From Xenorhabdus stockiae (lineage in GTDB: Bacteria; Pseudomonadota; Gammaproteobacteria; Enterobacterales; Enterobacteriaceae), in NCBI RefSeq assembly GCF_002632825.1, contig NZ_NJAJ01000036.1:1-37056 (forward strand): DNA of 37,056 nucleotides. Reading direction: 5' to 3'. The position numbers were made by a program, and so were the translations under genes. Below are positions 15,138-23,582 of this stretch, piece by piece. Position 1 is the stretch's first letter. Each line of letters begins with the position of its first letter. Below the pieces are notes generated by a model. It worked only from the letters and a program-made list of their open reading frames with translations. It did not search any database and was not told the DNA's origin.

Positions 15138-15506
15138 ATGGGCGTCAAAGTCACGGGGATCCGTGAAGCCCAGTCCCGGCTTAATGCGCTGATTGGCGAT
15201 ATCCGGGGGCGCAAAGTGGTTCGCGCTGTGTATAAGGCGCTGTATATCGGCAGTACACAGGCAGCCCTTTATACCCCGATTGATACCGCCACGCTGATTA
15301 ACTCCCAGTTCCGTGATGTGCGCTTTGATGGCGTACGGCTCACAGGGCGTGTGGGTTATTCGGCAAACTATGCCGTCTATGTCCATGATCCGGCTGTGAG
15401 GCAGGATTTTCGCCGGGCTACGGCGAAGAAAGCCTTTCTGAAATCCGGCTTTGATGAGATGCGGCGGGAAATCGATAACGCGGTTGCGCAGGAGCTGAAA
15501 CTCTGA
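15138..15506 (+). CDS. HK97 gp10-like neck / tail completion protein
   Basis: This is a 122-residue protein with the HK97_gp10-like pattern: TGIREAQSRLNALIGDIRGR at the start, the helix RAVYKALYIGSTQAALYTP, then the motif GRVGYSANYAVYVHDPAV that marks this family. Such proteins connect neck and tail during assembly. It follows the preceding gene by two bases, and its stop overlaps the start of the next gene as TGATG, so these neck genes are tightly coupled. Confidence 0.82.
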   Translation: MGVKVTGIREAQSRLNALIGDIRGRKVVRAVYKALYIGSTQAALYTPIDTATLINSQFRDVRFDGVRLTGRVGYSANYAVYVHDPAVRQDFRRATAKKAFLKSGFDEMRREIDNAVAQELKL

Positions 15507-15877
15507 TGGTCTTTGAACACTTCCGCCAGTATCTGGCAAAGGCTGAACTCACTGATGGTTTTAAAATCCAGATGCTCAATTGGATTGAGCAGAAAGGGGA
15601 TGGTGGTCAGGCCCAATATATGGTGTTCCAACCCGCGGGCGGCACAGGTCGGTTGGATGATTTAGGCGCTGATGACCATGTGCAGGTCATTCTGGTCAGT
15701 GGGCAGAACAATCCCCAGCCGGTTATCCAGCGCGCACAGAACATTCTGAATTATGTCGCGGCCCATCCTGATGATGAGTGTCTGAATGGCGTCTTTAATC
15801 TGGGCGGCCTGACTACCCCCATTCCTACCCAAGAGAACCGGTATGTCATCCGGCTACTCTTTCGCTGTACATCCTAA
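15506..15877 (+). CDS. Tail terminator protein
   Basis: This is a 123-residue protein placed between the gp10-like protein and the tail tube, where lambda gpU-type terminators lie. DDHVQVILVSGQNNPQPVIQ and the helix PVIQRAQNILNYVAAHPDD agree with the phage tail termination family, which caps the tail tube once it reaches full length. The start overlaps the upstream stop as TGATG. A strong terminator follows. Confidence 0.8.
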   Translation: MVFEHFRQYLAKAELTDGFKIQMLNWIEQKGDGGQAQYMVFQPAGGTGRLDDLGADDHVQVILVSGQNNPQPVIQRAQNILNYVAAHPDDECLNGVFNLGGLTTPIPTQENRYVIRLLFRCTS

Positions 15878-15879
15878 TC

Positions 15880-15904
15880 AGGCCGCCTTGCGCGGCCTTT
15901 TTAT
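15880..15904 (+). terminator. Intrinsic terminator before the tail tube gene
   Basis: AGGCCGC (15880-15886) pairs perfectly with GCGGCCT (15892-15898) over a CTTGC loop and is followed by a T run. Its place between two structural genes would create a step in expression, favouring neck genes over the tail tube unless read through. Confidence 0.75.
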
Positions 15905-15927
15905 TTTTATGATAAGAGGTTATTCAC

Positions 15928-16446
15928 ATGGCAAATTGCCCGGTAGAGACCAATAAACTGATTGGTCGTCATGCCATTATTCGTATTGCTAAAGGCTGCC
16001 CTGACACCGCGCCGAAACAATCTGATTTTTTACGACTTGGGGCGCTGACCACCAAATCCTTCGACCTGTCACCCAATACCCTGACTTCTGAAGCCGATGA
16101 TTCAAAAGGGCTGGTCGAAAGTGTCGTCACCAGTATGGACTTAACCATCAGCTTTGACGGGGAATACCGCAAGCAGGATAAAAAAGACGATTTTGGCCCG
16201 TTGCGTCTGTTGAAGGAAATCCCGCAGGAAGTGCAGGCCGGTCGCCAGCCCGCTTACTGGGTGCAGATGGACTTCACCGGCGATCATGCTTTCGTGCTAC
16301 AGGGCTATATGGTGTTCACCTCCTGGTCATCCCAGTTCGGCGCGAATGAGATTGCCACCTATTCCGGTGAGTTAAAGGTCAGTGATGCCGACTCGGTGGA
16401 CTGGCTGATTGAAGAAGTGCCGGTAAAACTCCCCAAGGCGGGATAA
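15928..16446 (+). CDS. Major tail tube protein
   Basis: This is a 172-residue protein of the siphophage tail tube type, assembled as stacked hexamers. It opens MANCPVETNKLIGRHAIIRI and has strand-rich parts such as SVVTSMDLTISFDGEY and AYWVQMDFTGDHAFVLQGYM, then NEIATYSGELKVSDADSVDW, as in phage tail tube families. AAGAGG upstream gives the ribosome site. It lies between the terminator protein and the chaperone. Confidence 0.85.
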   Translation: MANCPVETNKLIGRHAIIRIAKGCPDTAPKQSDFLRLGALTTKSFDLSPNTLTSEADDSKGLVESVVTSMDLTISFDGEYRKQDKKDDFGPLRLLKEIPQEVQAGRQPAYWVQMDFTGDHAFVLQGYMVFTSWSSQFGANEIATYSGELKVSDADSVDWLIEEVPVKLPKAG

Positions 16447-16510
16447 CCGTCGTTCCTTGATATTACAAAGGGTGCTGATGCAGTGCCCTTGATCATATTC
16501 AGGAGGCTTT

Positions 16511-17197
16511 ATGACACCCATGCTTGAAATCGGGGAGATGGTGATCTCCACAGAGAAAAAAGATTTTTCACTCAGTCCCTCATTCGCTGCCATGACCCGC
16601 CTTGGCCCCCCCCGGCAAATCGTGGAAGCCTATACGGTGCTGAACGGGGCAAAAGCACAGGCACTCATTCAACGGGCAGCACTGGCTTACGGCACACTCC
16701 CTGACTGGTTAATCACCCTGCTGGGAAAACCGGTATTTGGTCGCCCGGTGTTGTCTACGGCGATGTCCGTGATACAGGCGTGTTGTGAAGAAGAGATTGA
16801 CGCACTCATCGGTGAGTGGCGACCCGGACAAAAAGGTCTTGTGTATCGTCCGGGCAGTATGCCGGTTAAGGATATTATTCCCATAGCCAAAGAGCTGATC
16901 ACCCACGGTGTGATGGGTAAAGTGAAGCTCCGAAAACTCCAGCGCCATGAAGGAACAGAAGCCTATTCTGACCAATTTAACGCGATGGAATATATCAATG
17001 CGGCGCGGACGCATTTTGGTATGTCACGTCAGGAAGCGGAACGGTTAACCATGACGGAATTCCAGATGATGCTGAAAGCCAAGTTCCCGGATGAAAAAGG
17101 CTTTACCCGCGAAGAATACGATGCGGTGATTGCGGCGGATGATAAACGTACCCGTGATCTGCTCAGTGGCAAACGCAGACTGGTGAGTATGAAATAA
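16511..17197 (+). CDS. Tail assembly chaperone (DUF6246-like)
   Basis: This is a 228-residue protein in the place of the tail assembly chaperone, resembling DUF6246 family members. It is helical, with the motifs SPSFAAMTRLG, MSVIQACCEEEIDALIGEW and VKLRKLQRHEGTEAYSDQFN, and ends in a charged helix. The gene holds a run of eight C residues (16606-16613) at about codon 33. I see no -1 frame extension near the 3' end: the frame there stops at once, so the usual G/GT frameshift product is not apparent. An accessory island begins directly after this gene. Confidence 0.8.
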   Translation: MTPMLEIGEMVISTEKKDFSLSPSFAAMTRLGPPRQIVEAYTVLNGAKAQALIQRAALAYGTLPDWLITLLGKPVFGRPVLSTAMSVIQACCEEEIDALIGEWRPGQKGLVYRPGSMPVKDIIPIAKELITHGVMGKVKLRKLQRHEGTEAYSDQFNAMEYINAARTHFGMSRQEAERLTMTEFQMMLKAKFPDEKGFTREEYDAVIAADDKRTRDLLSGKRRLVSMK

Positions 17198-17320
17198 TCA
17201 AAAAGAGCTGAGACCTATAATGCCTTGAAAAATAATTGTTATTGAAAGGCGAATAACAGGGATTTGATAGAATTCGCTAACTTATTAACAGTTTTTAGTG
17301 ATAACAATCGGTAAATACCT

Positions 17321-17340
17321 ACTATTTGTGTACAAATAGT
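17321..17340. promoter_or_regulatory. Operator-like palindrome at the start of the accessory island
   Basis: ACTATTTGT (17321-17329) and ACAAATAGT (17332-17340) are perfect 9-base arms around a GT centre. Length and symmetry suit a dimeric phage-type repressor. It is not a LexA box. It lies about 155 bases before the antirepressor-like gene in an otherwise gene-free stretch (17198-17494). Confidence 0.55.
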
Positions 17341-17366
17341 TGATTATTCGAGGTGTATCCCAATTT

Positions 17367-17459
17367 AAAGTGAACTTTCTTTACAAAATGTGACAATCAC
17401 GCAATTAATAGCGTCCTATCGAAAAGATGAAGCCCCTGACTATAGCCATAGCTAGAGGC
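17367..17459 (+). ncRNA. Structured leader before the second antirepressor gene, possibly C4-like
   Basis: Two folds are visible: GCCCCT (17432-17437) with AGAGGC (17454-17459) around the hairpin CTAT-AGCC-ATAG (17440-17451), and a short palindrome AAAGT-GA-ACTTT upstream. It shares AAAGTGA and TAATAGCGT (17406-17414) with the leader before the KilA-N gene at 6119-6195. AAAGTGAAC (17367-17375) is complementary to 6185-6193. Whether it is a C4-type RNA is not certain. Confidence 0.4.
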
Positions 17460-17494
17460 CTCTGAATTGTCCAGCACTGATTAGGAACCCAAGC

Positions 17495-18055
17495 GTGAGC
17501 ATTGTAGCAGTTAAGGAAAGCGGTCAAACAATCAACGTTCCATTTTATGGCGCAGATCTCTTTATCGTGAATTATAACGGTGTGCCATATGTCCCCATGA
17601 AACCGATTGTTGAAGGAATGGGGCTGAGCTGGGCCTCGCAGTGCACAAAGCTGAAAACACGTATTCAGGCCGATGTAGAGAAAATCCCGATACTGACTAA
17701 GCAGGGCCTGCGAACAATGAGCTGCCTTGCACTTGATGAACTTGCTGGCTGGTTAGCCATGATCAACCCCAATAAAGTGAAAGCGACTATCAAAGATAAC
17801 GTTATGTGGTATCAGGAAGAGTGTGATGATGTGCTTTACAAATATTGGAAAATGAGCGAAGAGAAAAAACGGGTAAAACTTCAATCTCCAAATTTCAGAT
17901 ATCTCGTTAAGGTGGAAATCTATGATCACTACCTCAAAAAAACCAATGCTTTTACAGGCGGAGCAGAAACCCCAGAAGACATTATTGCTGGAGTCGCCCG
18001 TCAATACGGATATCACATTGAAAAAGTGATTCCACTGCCAATACACAAGGCTTAA
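17495..18055 (+). CDS. Antirepressor-like protein (P22_AR_N domain)
   Basis: This is a 186-residue protein with the phage antirepressor N-terminal domain: VPFYGADLFIVNYNGVPYVP, then KPIVEGMGLSWASQCTKLKT and CLALDELAGWLAMINPNKV, followed by NVMWYQEECDDVLYKYW. Such proteins inactivate phage repressors or change host regulation. It has only a short extra C-terminal region after the domain. It begins with GTG after AGGAA. The position inside the tail operon, behind a structured leader and palindrome, is unusual and suggests a transplanted immunity-type cassette. It is the second antirepressor-type gene in the window after the KilA-N gene. Confidence 0.87.
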   Translation: MSIVAVKESGQTINVPFYGADLFIVNYNGVPYVPMKPIVEGMGLSWASQCTKLKTRIQADVEKIPILTKQGLRTMSCLALDELAGWLAMINPNKVKATIKDNVMWYQEECDDVLYKYWKMSEEKKRVKLQSPNFRYLVKVEIYDHYLKKTNAFTGGAETPEDIIAGVARQYGYHIEKVIPLPIHKA

Positions 18056-18145
18056 TTTTATACCAAGAAGTGTGTTAGCTATCCAGCTTGCAATAATCAA
18101 GAATTATACTTATGATTAGTTCATAATAATAGTGAGGCTTTGATC

Positions 18146-18520
18146 GTGGACTATGAGCATGGATTAGAGGTTTTATTAGACCTTCATGGCCAGAGAGTGA
18201 ATAGGGATGATGGCTACTGGTGGGAAATAAAAGCATGGATGGTTAATAAATCTAAGGCAATCCCTCATGGGATTAGATATAGCCTTACATTGCATGACAG
18301 GCATAACACCAGAGTGTTTGGTATGGATAACGCGCATGCTATTTCTGCACCAAAGAAAGGAAAGTACAAAGGCCGCATAGTTTACGATCACATGCATAGA
18401 AATCCACATGATAAAGGGGTTCCATACGAGTTTGCATCACCTTATCAGTTAATTGAGGACTTTTTCTCAAAGATTGATGAGGTGATTGCTGAGAGAAAAT
18501 CCAGGGGGGTAGCAAAATGA
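18146..18520 (+). CDS. TumE-like toxin of a toxin-antitoxin pair (DUF6516 type)
   Basis: This is a 124-residue protein like TumE/DUF6516 toxins: it opens MDYEHGLEVLLDLHGQ, with YWWEIKAWMV, then GIRYSLTLHDRHNTRVFGMDNAH and KGRIVYDHMHRN, a pattern shared across that family. It sits before a small helix-turn-helix gene and overlaps it by four bases (ATGA), as expected for toxin and antitoxin. GTG 18146 with GAGG nine bases upstream is preferred to TTG 18140. The toxic activity is inferred from the family and layout. Confidence 0.78.
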   Translation: MDYEHGLEVLLDLHGQRVNRDDGYWWEIKAWMVNKSKAIPHGIRYSLTLHDRHNTRVFGMDNAHAISAPKKGKYKGRIVYDHMHRNPHDKGVPYEFASPYQLIEDFFSKIDEVIAERKSRGVAK

Positions 18521-18918
18521 AAGCACTCATCGGCGTAATGAATGAAGAACTGATTCGTAAGCGTGTATTAGCAATAGCTAAAGGCGAATATAAGCCTAAA
18601 TCTGGAGAGCCTAAAATCTGGTTCACCTCTATGATCGCTCTGGCGCAAGTGCTGAGTGAAAATAATATCGCGTTACTTCGAATGATGGACGAACAAAAAC
18701 CGGAAACAATGACTGAACTGGCCGATCTTTCAGGTAGAAAGCTTAGTAACTTATCGGCTACGCTAAAAACGTTAAACAGGCACGGCTTTGTTCGACTGGA
18801 AAAAAGTGGAAAGAATGTAAAGCCAATCGCTTTATTTACCGATTTTGAGATCAAAATTGAACAGGAAGTCACAGATAGGATCGTGAAGACAGGTTCAAAA
18901 GGTAAAGAAGCCGCCTGA
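18517..18918 (+). CDS. TumA-like antitoxin, winged-helix DNA-binding protein
   Basis: This is a 133-residue regulator with a winged helix-turn-helix in its second half: ALAQVLSENNIALLRMMDEQ, TMTELADLSGRKLSNLSATL and RHGFVRLEKSGKNVKPIAL. It is the partner of the TumE-like gene upstream, whose stop overlaps its start. It would bind the toxin and repress its own promoter; both statements follow the TumAE family. A strong terminator follows the stop. Confidence 0.8.
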   Translation: MKALIGVMNEELIRKRVLAIAKGEYKPKSGEPKIWFTSMIALAQVLSENNIALLRMMDEQKPETMTELADLSGRKLSNLSATLKTLNRHGFVRLEKSGKNVKPIALFTDFEIKIEQEVTDRIVKTGSKGKEAA

Positions 18919-18935
18919 TGTTAAATCATCTTCCC

Positions 18936-18959
18936 AACCCGCCTAGCGCGGGTTTTTTG
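18936..18959 (+). terminator. Intrinsic terminator after the toxin-antitoxin pair
   Basis: AACCCGC (18936-18942) pairs with GCGGGTT (18948-18954) over a CTAGC loop and is followed by six T residues. It ends the island's forward transcript before the convergent gene. Confidence 0.8.
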
Positions 18960-18965
18960 TCTCTA

Positions 18966-19436
18966 CTATCTAGCCGTATCTTTTGATTGGGTTAAATCTT
19001 TGATTATTTCTGAGGAGTAGAAGGCAATATCTTTATTTTTGTGCTTGGATAGTCGCTCGAAACGTGGAATTTTTGATATAAGGATTTTTTGTATCTCAAA
19101 TACATAATCAGGGATAGAGCCTGTGTAATCAGGAATGTGCTTAATACAGTCAGATAATCCAGATATCAGGTCTAATATCTCAATGGAAATGTTTTCTTTT
19201 GTATGACCAATCATTTCTAACAAAAAGGGTAAAGCAGGAAGTGCTGCAGAAGAGATTGAGACATGCTGGTGACATAATCCCCAGTCCAATTGAAAGATAG
19301 CTTTTTTTGCTTCATCAATATCATCAGATAGCAATTGCATTAGATGTTCGGGTACAGATGTGGCTGCTCCTCCGGCAGTATTGAAGGAACTCCAATCTAT
19401 AGCTTTAATTCTGCCTTTAATCGTTTTGTGATCCAT
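18966..19436 (-). CDS. Orphan HEAT-type immunity-like protein
   Basis: This is a 156-residue helical protein that resembles HEAT-repeat immunity proteins of polymorphic and contact-dependent toxin systems. The characteristic part is IDWSSFNTAGGAATSVPEHL followed by DWGLCHQHVSISSAALPALP and helical repeats. No matching toxin lies beside it, so it may be an orphan immunity gene carried by the prophage and protecting the lysogen from neighbours' toxins. It reads against the late operon, so it can be expressed in the lysogen. No strong ribosome site is visible. The immunity role is inferred. Confidence 0.68.
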   Translation of the reverse strand: MDHKTIKGRIKAIDWSSFNTAGGAATSVPEHLMQLLSDDIDEAKKAIFQLDWGLCHQHVSISSAALPALPFLLEMIGHTKENISIEILDLISGLSDCIKHIPDYTGSIPDYVFEIQKILISKIPRFERLSKHKNKDIAFYSSEIIKDLTQSKDTAR

Positions 19437-19591
19437 TTCTAATAACGTATTGTAAATTCATATGGTTACGTTATCACATTCAAATTGGATGTGTGTAGTC
19501 CCGTTTCCCTGTTTACTCATATCATTTTACGTTCTTTTGCTCTAATTGCTTGGTATCATGAGCAAAATGTAATGATGTGGAAGTCCTTTTT

Positions 19592-20119
19592 ATGAGATTA
19601 ATTTTTATATTGTTCGCTGTTTTGTCACTGATGGGGTGCAATAAACGACCAGATGCTCCTTTTGGCCTAGAATGGGGACAGAATATAAATTCATTGGCCG
19701 AATTAAAATTAAAAAAATTTAAATGTACGGAAAAACAAGATATTCAAGAACAGAAAATCACTGAATGCACATTCAGGAATGTCCCTGAAGCTGCTGAGTG
19801 GATTGATATATATTCCGCTAGTTTTATTAATGATCAGTTGGTCGAAATAAATGCTTATATGAGTAGCCGAAATGGCTACGGCGACAATGATTCTTCTTCA
19901 TTTAATATTAAATTTAATAAAGCTATTTCTGATTTATCTCGTGAATATGGTAAACCAGTCGAGCAGAGTGATGTGAGTATCACTTGTGATAACGAAGATA
20001 ATTGTGATGGTTATCGGGCTGAATACAAAAAAGATGGAATCAAGATTGATATGTCTATTCATAAGATGCCATTTTCATCTGATTTAACGATGATGATTAA
20101 TTACAAACCTGAAAAATAA
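19592..20119 (+). CDS. Small lipoprotein of unknown function
   Basis: This is a 175-residue predicted lipoprotein. The signal peptide MRLIFILFAVLSLMGC has a lipobox with cysteine 16. The mature protein has FGLEWGQNINSLAELKLKKF and TECTFRNVP, and a second disulfide-like pair at SITCDNEDNCDGY. It would sit in the cell envelope of the lysogen; it might affect superinfection or surface properties, but the function is not known. GGAAG lies eight bases before the ATG. It is AT-rich like the rest of the island. Confidence 0.75.
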   Translation: MRLIFILFAVLSLMGCNKRPDAPFGLEWGQNINSLAELKLKKFKCTEKQDIQEQKITECTFRNVPEAAEWIDIYSASFINDQLVEINAYMSSRNGYGDNDSSSFNIKFNKAISDLSREYGKPVEQSDVSITCDNEDNCDGYRAEYKKDGIKIDMSIHKMPFSSDLTMMINYKPEK

Positions 20120-20144
20120 TTTATTTTTCTTACTGACTAACTAC

Positions 20145-20169
20145 AACCTCGCCAAGTGCGGGGTTTTCT
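20145..20169 (+). terminator. Intrinsic terminator at the end of the accessory island
   Basis: AACCTCGC pairs with GCGGGGTT (20158-20165) with one G-U pair over a short loop, and T residues follow. It closes the island just before the tape measure gene. Confidence 0.6.
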
Positions 20170-20187
20170 TTTTTAAGGATCTAGTAA

Positions 20188-23100
20188 ATGGCAGAGCATC
20201 GTGTAGGTAATCTTGTTTATCAGGTGCAAATGGATGTAGCGCAATTGCTGACAGCGCAGCGTCAAGTTGACGAGCGCCTTAATCGAATGGAGCAGAGCTT
20301 TAATCAGACAGGTAGAGCAGTTCAGGGAGCGGAAAAGGCATTATCCTCAGTATCTAAAGTTGCCACTGCTCTTACTTCTGCATTATCAGTTCAACAAGTA
20401 GCCGCTTATGCTGAAGCATGGACGGTAGTCAGCAATAAATTGGTTAACTCTGTTCGCGCTAATGAGCAGTTGATCGATGTGACTAATCGAGTGTTTCAGA
20501 TCTCACAAGATACTCGCACCAGCTTAGATGCAACAGCCACTTTATACGGTCGTTTGGAGCGAGGAACGCGGGAATACAACACATCCGCAAAGGATTTAGC
20601 AAGACTAACGGAAATTATCAACCAAGGATTTATTGTATCTGGTGCAACTGCGACAGAAGCTGAAAACGCGATTATTCAGCTATCACAAGGTATAGCTTCG
20701 GGTGTTCTGCGTGGTGAAGAATTTAACTCTGTAGCAGAGCAAGGCAGTCGTATAATGGTAGCTTTGGCCGATTCGCTGGGCGTGAATATTGGACAGCTAC
20801 GTAAAATGGCCGCAGAAGGAAAATTGACCACTGACGTAGTAGTTAAGGGATTATTATCTCAAGGGAATGCGATTGCTAAAGAATTTACAAAAACTACTAT
20901 GACAATGGGGCAGGCAATGCAGGTTGCCAGTAATAATCTGACCAAGTTCTTTGGTGAGTCGGCAACCATCAAGTCTGGAATTAATGCATTTAACGATGCC
21001 ATTATTTCTCTCAGTAATAACATGGAAACCGTATCCAATGTGGTTTTGGTGGCAGCCGCTGTGATGGGATCTCGGTTTGTTGGGGCATTGACATTAGCAA
21101 CGAAAAACAAATTAGAGAGTGCAGCAGCATCTATTGGTGAGGCGAGAGCGACCCAGATTTCAGCTCAAAATGCATTATATGCAGCTCAAGCAGCGACGAG
21201 AAAGGCTTGGGCAGATAGAGATGCAGCGGTATCTGCATTAAACCTTGCCCAGGCTGAGTATAACGTAGCAAAAGGAACGGCGGCTGAGGCATTTGCATTG
21301 GATAACCTTAATGCTAAAAAATCTGCTGCAATAGCTACATCAACAACATATGCTCAAGCTAAAAACGTAGAAATAGCAGCTACAGAACGATCAGTGGTTG
21401 CAAATAGAGCTGCCAATGTTGCATTGACTGGTCTTAAAGGCTCGCTTGCATTGGTAGGAGGGCCAGCGGGAGCGGCTATGTTGGCTGCCAGTGCCCTCTA
21501 TTTTTTCCATTCAAAAGCAAAAGAAGCGAGCGAAGAAGCAAAAAATCTTGCAGAAGGAGTGGATAACCTTCTTGTAAAAATGAGGGAGATGAATCGGGTA
21601 CAGTTAATGGCCGAGGCATCAAAACTCAGGCAAGCACTTCCTGAACTTAGTAATAACCTTTTAGATGCGAACATTGCATATTCAAAAGCTAAATCAGAAG
21701 TAAACAAATACACAAAGCAACTGAAAGAAGCGAAAGATGGCTCACAAGAGCAATCGGAAGCCTCGAGGCTTCTTTCTCAAGCTCAAGATAAACTGAATAT
21801 AGCTATTGGTGATACGGAAAAGGCATACAATAACTACAACAATGCTAAACGCGCTGCAGGAATTTTAGATGCTAAAGCGAATGGAACCTTGCTTGAAGGT
21901 GCTGAACTACTTACCGCGCACACCAGAAGTGTATTACCCAGCGCAGAGCAAGCATGGCGTAGTTATGGACTTTCATTAAAAAATGCAACTCAGGAGCAAA
22001 AGGAATTTAATGCAGAGTACCTGAAAATTAAGTTAGATTGGGGTGGCGAAGAAGGCGAAAAATTAATAAAACAAGCTGAAAGACGATTAGCCCTCAGTAA
22101 ACTGGAAGGAAAAGCGAGAGCTGAACAGCAAGGAAAATATGCCGCCGAGGATGCTGGAATAACAGATGAGCGAGCAATTACTCGGTTGAAAGAGGTATAT
22201 ACACAAATATGGGAAAATGAAGCCGCAGGGAAAGAAGCTAACAAAAAATCTGCTAAATCAACAGATGAAGCTACAGAAGCACTAAAACGCCAAAAGGAAG
22301 CTTTAGAACGTCTCAATACCGGATATAAAGAGGGAAGCGTTCAGATGGCTCAGTATGATGCTGTTAAGGCGCTGGGTGAAAAAGCCACCTCAAAGCAAAT
22401 TGCTCAGGCAAAAGAAGCGGCAACAGCGTTATATAAAATAGACCAACAGCATAAGGATAAGAAAGCCGCGCTTGAAAAAGATGCTTTTGCCAAAGCAGAA
22501 CAAATCCGAAAACTGGATAGCGAGCAGTTGGAACGTCAGCTTAAGAGTGATTTAGTCACCGAAGAACAATACGAGCGGCGCCGGTTGGAAATTGCTACTA
22601 CTTACGCAAAAGCGATTGCCGAAGCTAAAGCAAACAAAATTGTTACCCCTCAACAAGAACTCACTGCACAAGTTGATCCCGTTCAGGAACTCGCAAACCG
22701 TCATGCCAAACAATTGGAAATGATCCGCAAATTCGAAACGGAAAAGGGTGAATTGACGCAACGTGGTATTGAGCTGATGAATGCGGCCAATACCAAATAC
22801 GAACAAGATCGCCTGAATGCGTCATGGGAGATATGGCGTAATCAGAGTGAGGCAAATCAGTTCTTGGCTAATTCTCTGGATGCACTAGGCCAACGTTCCG
22901 CCAATGCCATCACCGGGCTGTTAACCGGTACTCAGACCGCTGATGAAGCCATGCGCAATCTGGCCTTAACCATCGCCAACGAAGCCGTTTCCGCACTGGT
23001 TCAGATGGGAATGCAGCAAATCAAAAACATGGTCATCGGTAAGGCCGCCAATACTGCTGCTAAGGTGGAGGCGGTGGCAACAGGCGCGACGATCACTACG

Positions 23101-23526
23101 GCAATGGCACCGGCTGCGGCGGCAACCAGTGTGGCAACAATGGGTACTGCCGCGACTGTCGGGATGGCAGCCATGACAGCCGCCGTGCCTGCCATGATTG
23201 CTTTATTGGGGGCGCGTAAAAATGGTGGCCCAGTTAGTCCTAACGGGGCTTACCGGATCGGGGAGAACAATAAGCCAGAGATATTCAAAGCCAATAACGG
23301 TCACCAGTACATGATACCGGGCGACAGGGGTAAGGTGGTCAGCAACCGGGAGATGGGCAAGGGTGGCGTTGGTACTTCTGTGGGCAGTATCCATATTGCC
23401 TTTCATGTCCAGACACAGGGCAACTTCTCTGAGCAAGATGCACGGATGATGTCGGGCATGGTCAGGAAGACTATCTATGATGTACTGACCGATGAGAGCA
23501 GGCCGGGTGGTATGCTGAATCAGTAG
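20188..23526 (+). CDS. Tail tape measure protein
   Basis: This 1112-residue protein sets the length of the tail tube and helps DNA transfer into the cell. The N-terminal tape-measure domain is seen at about residues 60-260 (VAAYAEAWTVVSNKLVNSVR and GEEFNSVAEQGSRIMVALAD). Long coiled-coil and alanine-rich parts fill the middle. A lambda-type tape C-terminal region begins near residue 887, including LDALGQRSANAITGLLTG, and hydrophobic segments follow (about 940-1010). The first 2.4 kb is visibly AT-rich in codon choice, while the last 0.8 kb resembles the GC-richer tail genes, which hints at a recombination junction within the gene. Confidence 0.95.
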   Translation: MAEHRVGNLVYQVQMDVAQLLTAQRQVDERLNRMEQSFNQTGRAVQGAEKALSSVSKVATALTSALSVQQVAAYAEAWTVVSNKLVNSVRANEQLIDVTNRVFQISQDTRTSLDATATLYGRLERGTREYNTSAKDLARLTEIINQGFIVSGATATEAENAIIQLSQGIASGVLRGEEFNSVAEQGSRIMVALADSLGVNIGQLRKMAAEGKLTTDVVVKGLLSQGNAIAKEFTKTTMTMGQAMQVASNNLTKFFGESATIKSGINAFNDAIISLSNNMETVSNVVLVAAAVMGSRFVGALTLATKNKLESAAASIGEARATQISAQNALYAAQAATRKAWADRDAAVSALNLAQAEYNVAKGTAAEAFALDNLNAKKSAAIATSTTYAQAKNVEIAATERSVVANRAANVALTGLKGSLALVGGPAGAAMLAASALYFFHSKAKEASEEAKNLAEGVDNLLVKMREMNRVQLMAEASKLRQALPELSNNLLDANIAYSKAKSEVNKYTKQLKEAKDGSQEQSEASRLLSQAQDKLNIAIGDTEKAYNNYNNAKRAAGILDAKANGTLLEGAELLTAHTRSVLPSAEQAWRSYGLSLKNATQEQKEFNAEYLKIKLDWGGEEGEKLIKQAERRLALSKLEGKARAEQQGKYAAEDAGITDERAITRLKEVYTQIWENEAAGKEANKKSAKSTDEATEALKRQKEALERLNTGYKEGSVQMAQYDAVKALGEKATSKQIAQAKEAATALYKIDQQHKDKKAALEKDAFAKAEQIRKLDSEQLERQLKSDLVTEEQYERRRLEIATTYAKAIAEAKANKIVTPQQELTAQVDPVQELANRHAKQLEMIRKFETEKGELTQRGIELMNAANTKYEQDRLNASWEIWRNQSEANQFLANSLDALGQRSANAITGLLTGTQTADEAMRNLALTIANEAVSALVQMGMQQIKNMVIGKAANTAAKVEAVATGATITTAMAPAAAATSVATMGTAATVGMAAMTAAVPAMIALLGARKNGGPVSPNGAYRIGENNKPEIFKANNGHQYMIPGDRGKVVSNREMGKGGVGTSVGSIHIAFHVQTQGNFSEQDARMMSGMVRKTIYDVLTDESRPGGMLNQ

Positions 23527-23582
23527 CATAATATCAATAACCTGTTGTTTAATGTCAGGGTTAACACAATACTGGAGATAAT

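Noticed and set aside
16606-16613. Run of eight C residues in the tail chaperone gene as a programmed frameshift
   Set aside because: It lies near codon 33 and a -1 shift meets a stop soon after. The product is full length without it. It may still be a mutation hot spot or sequencing risk.
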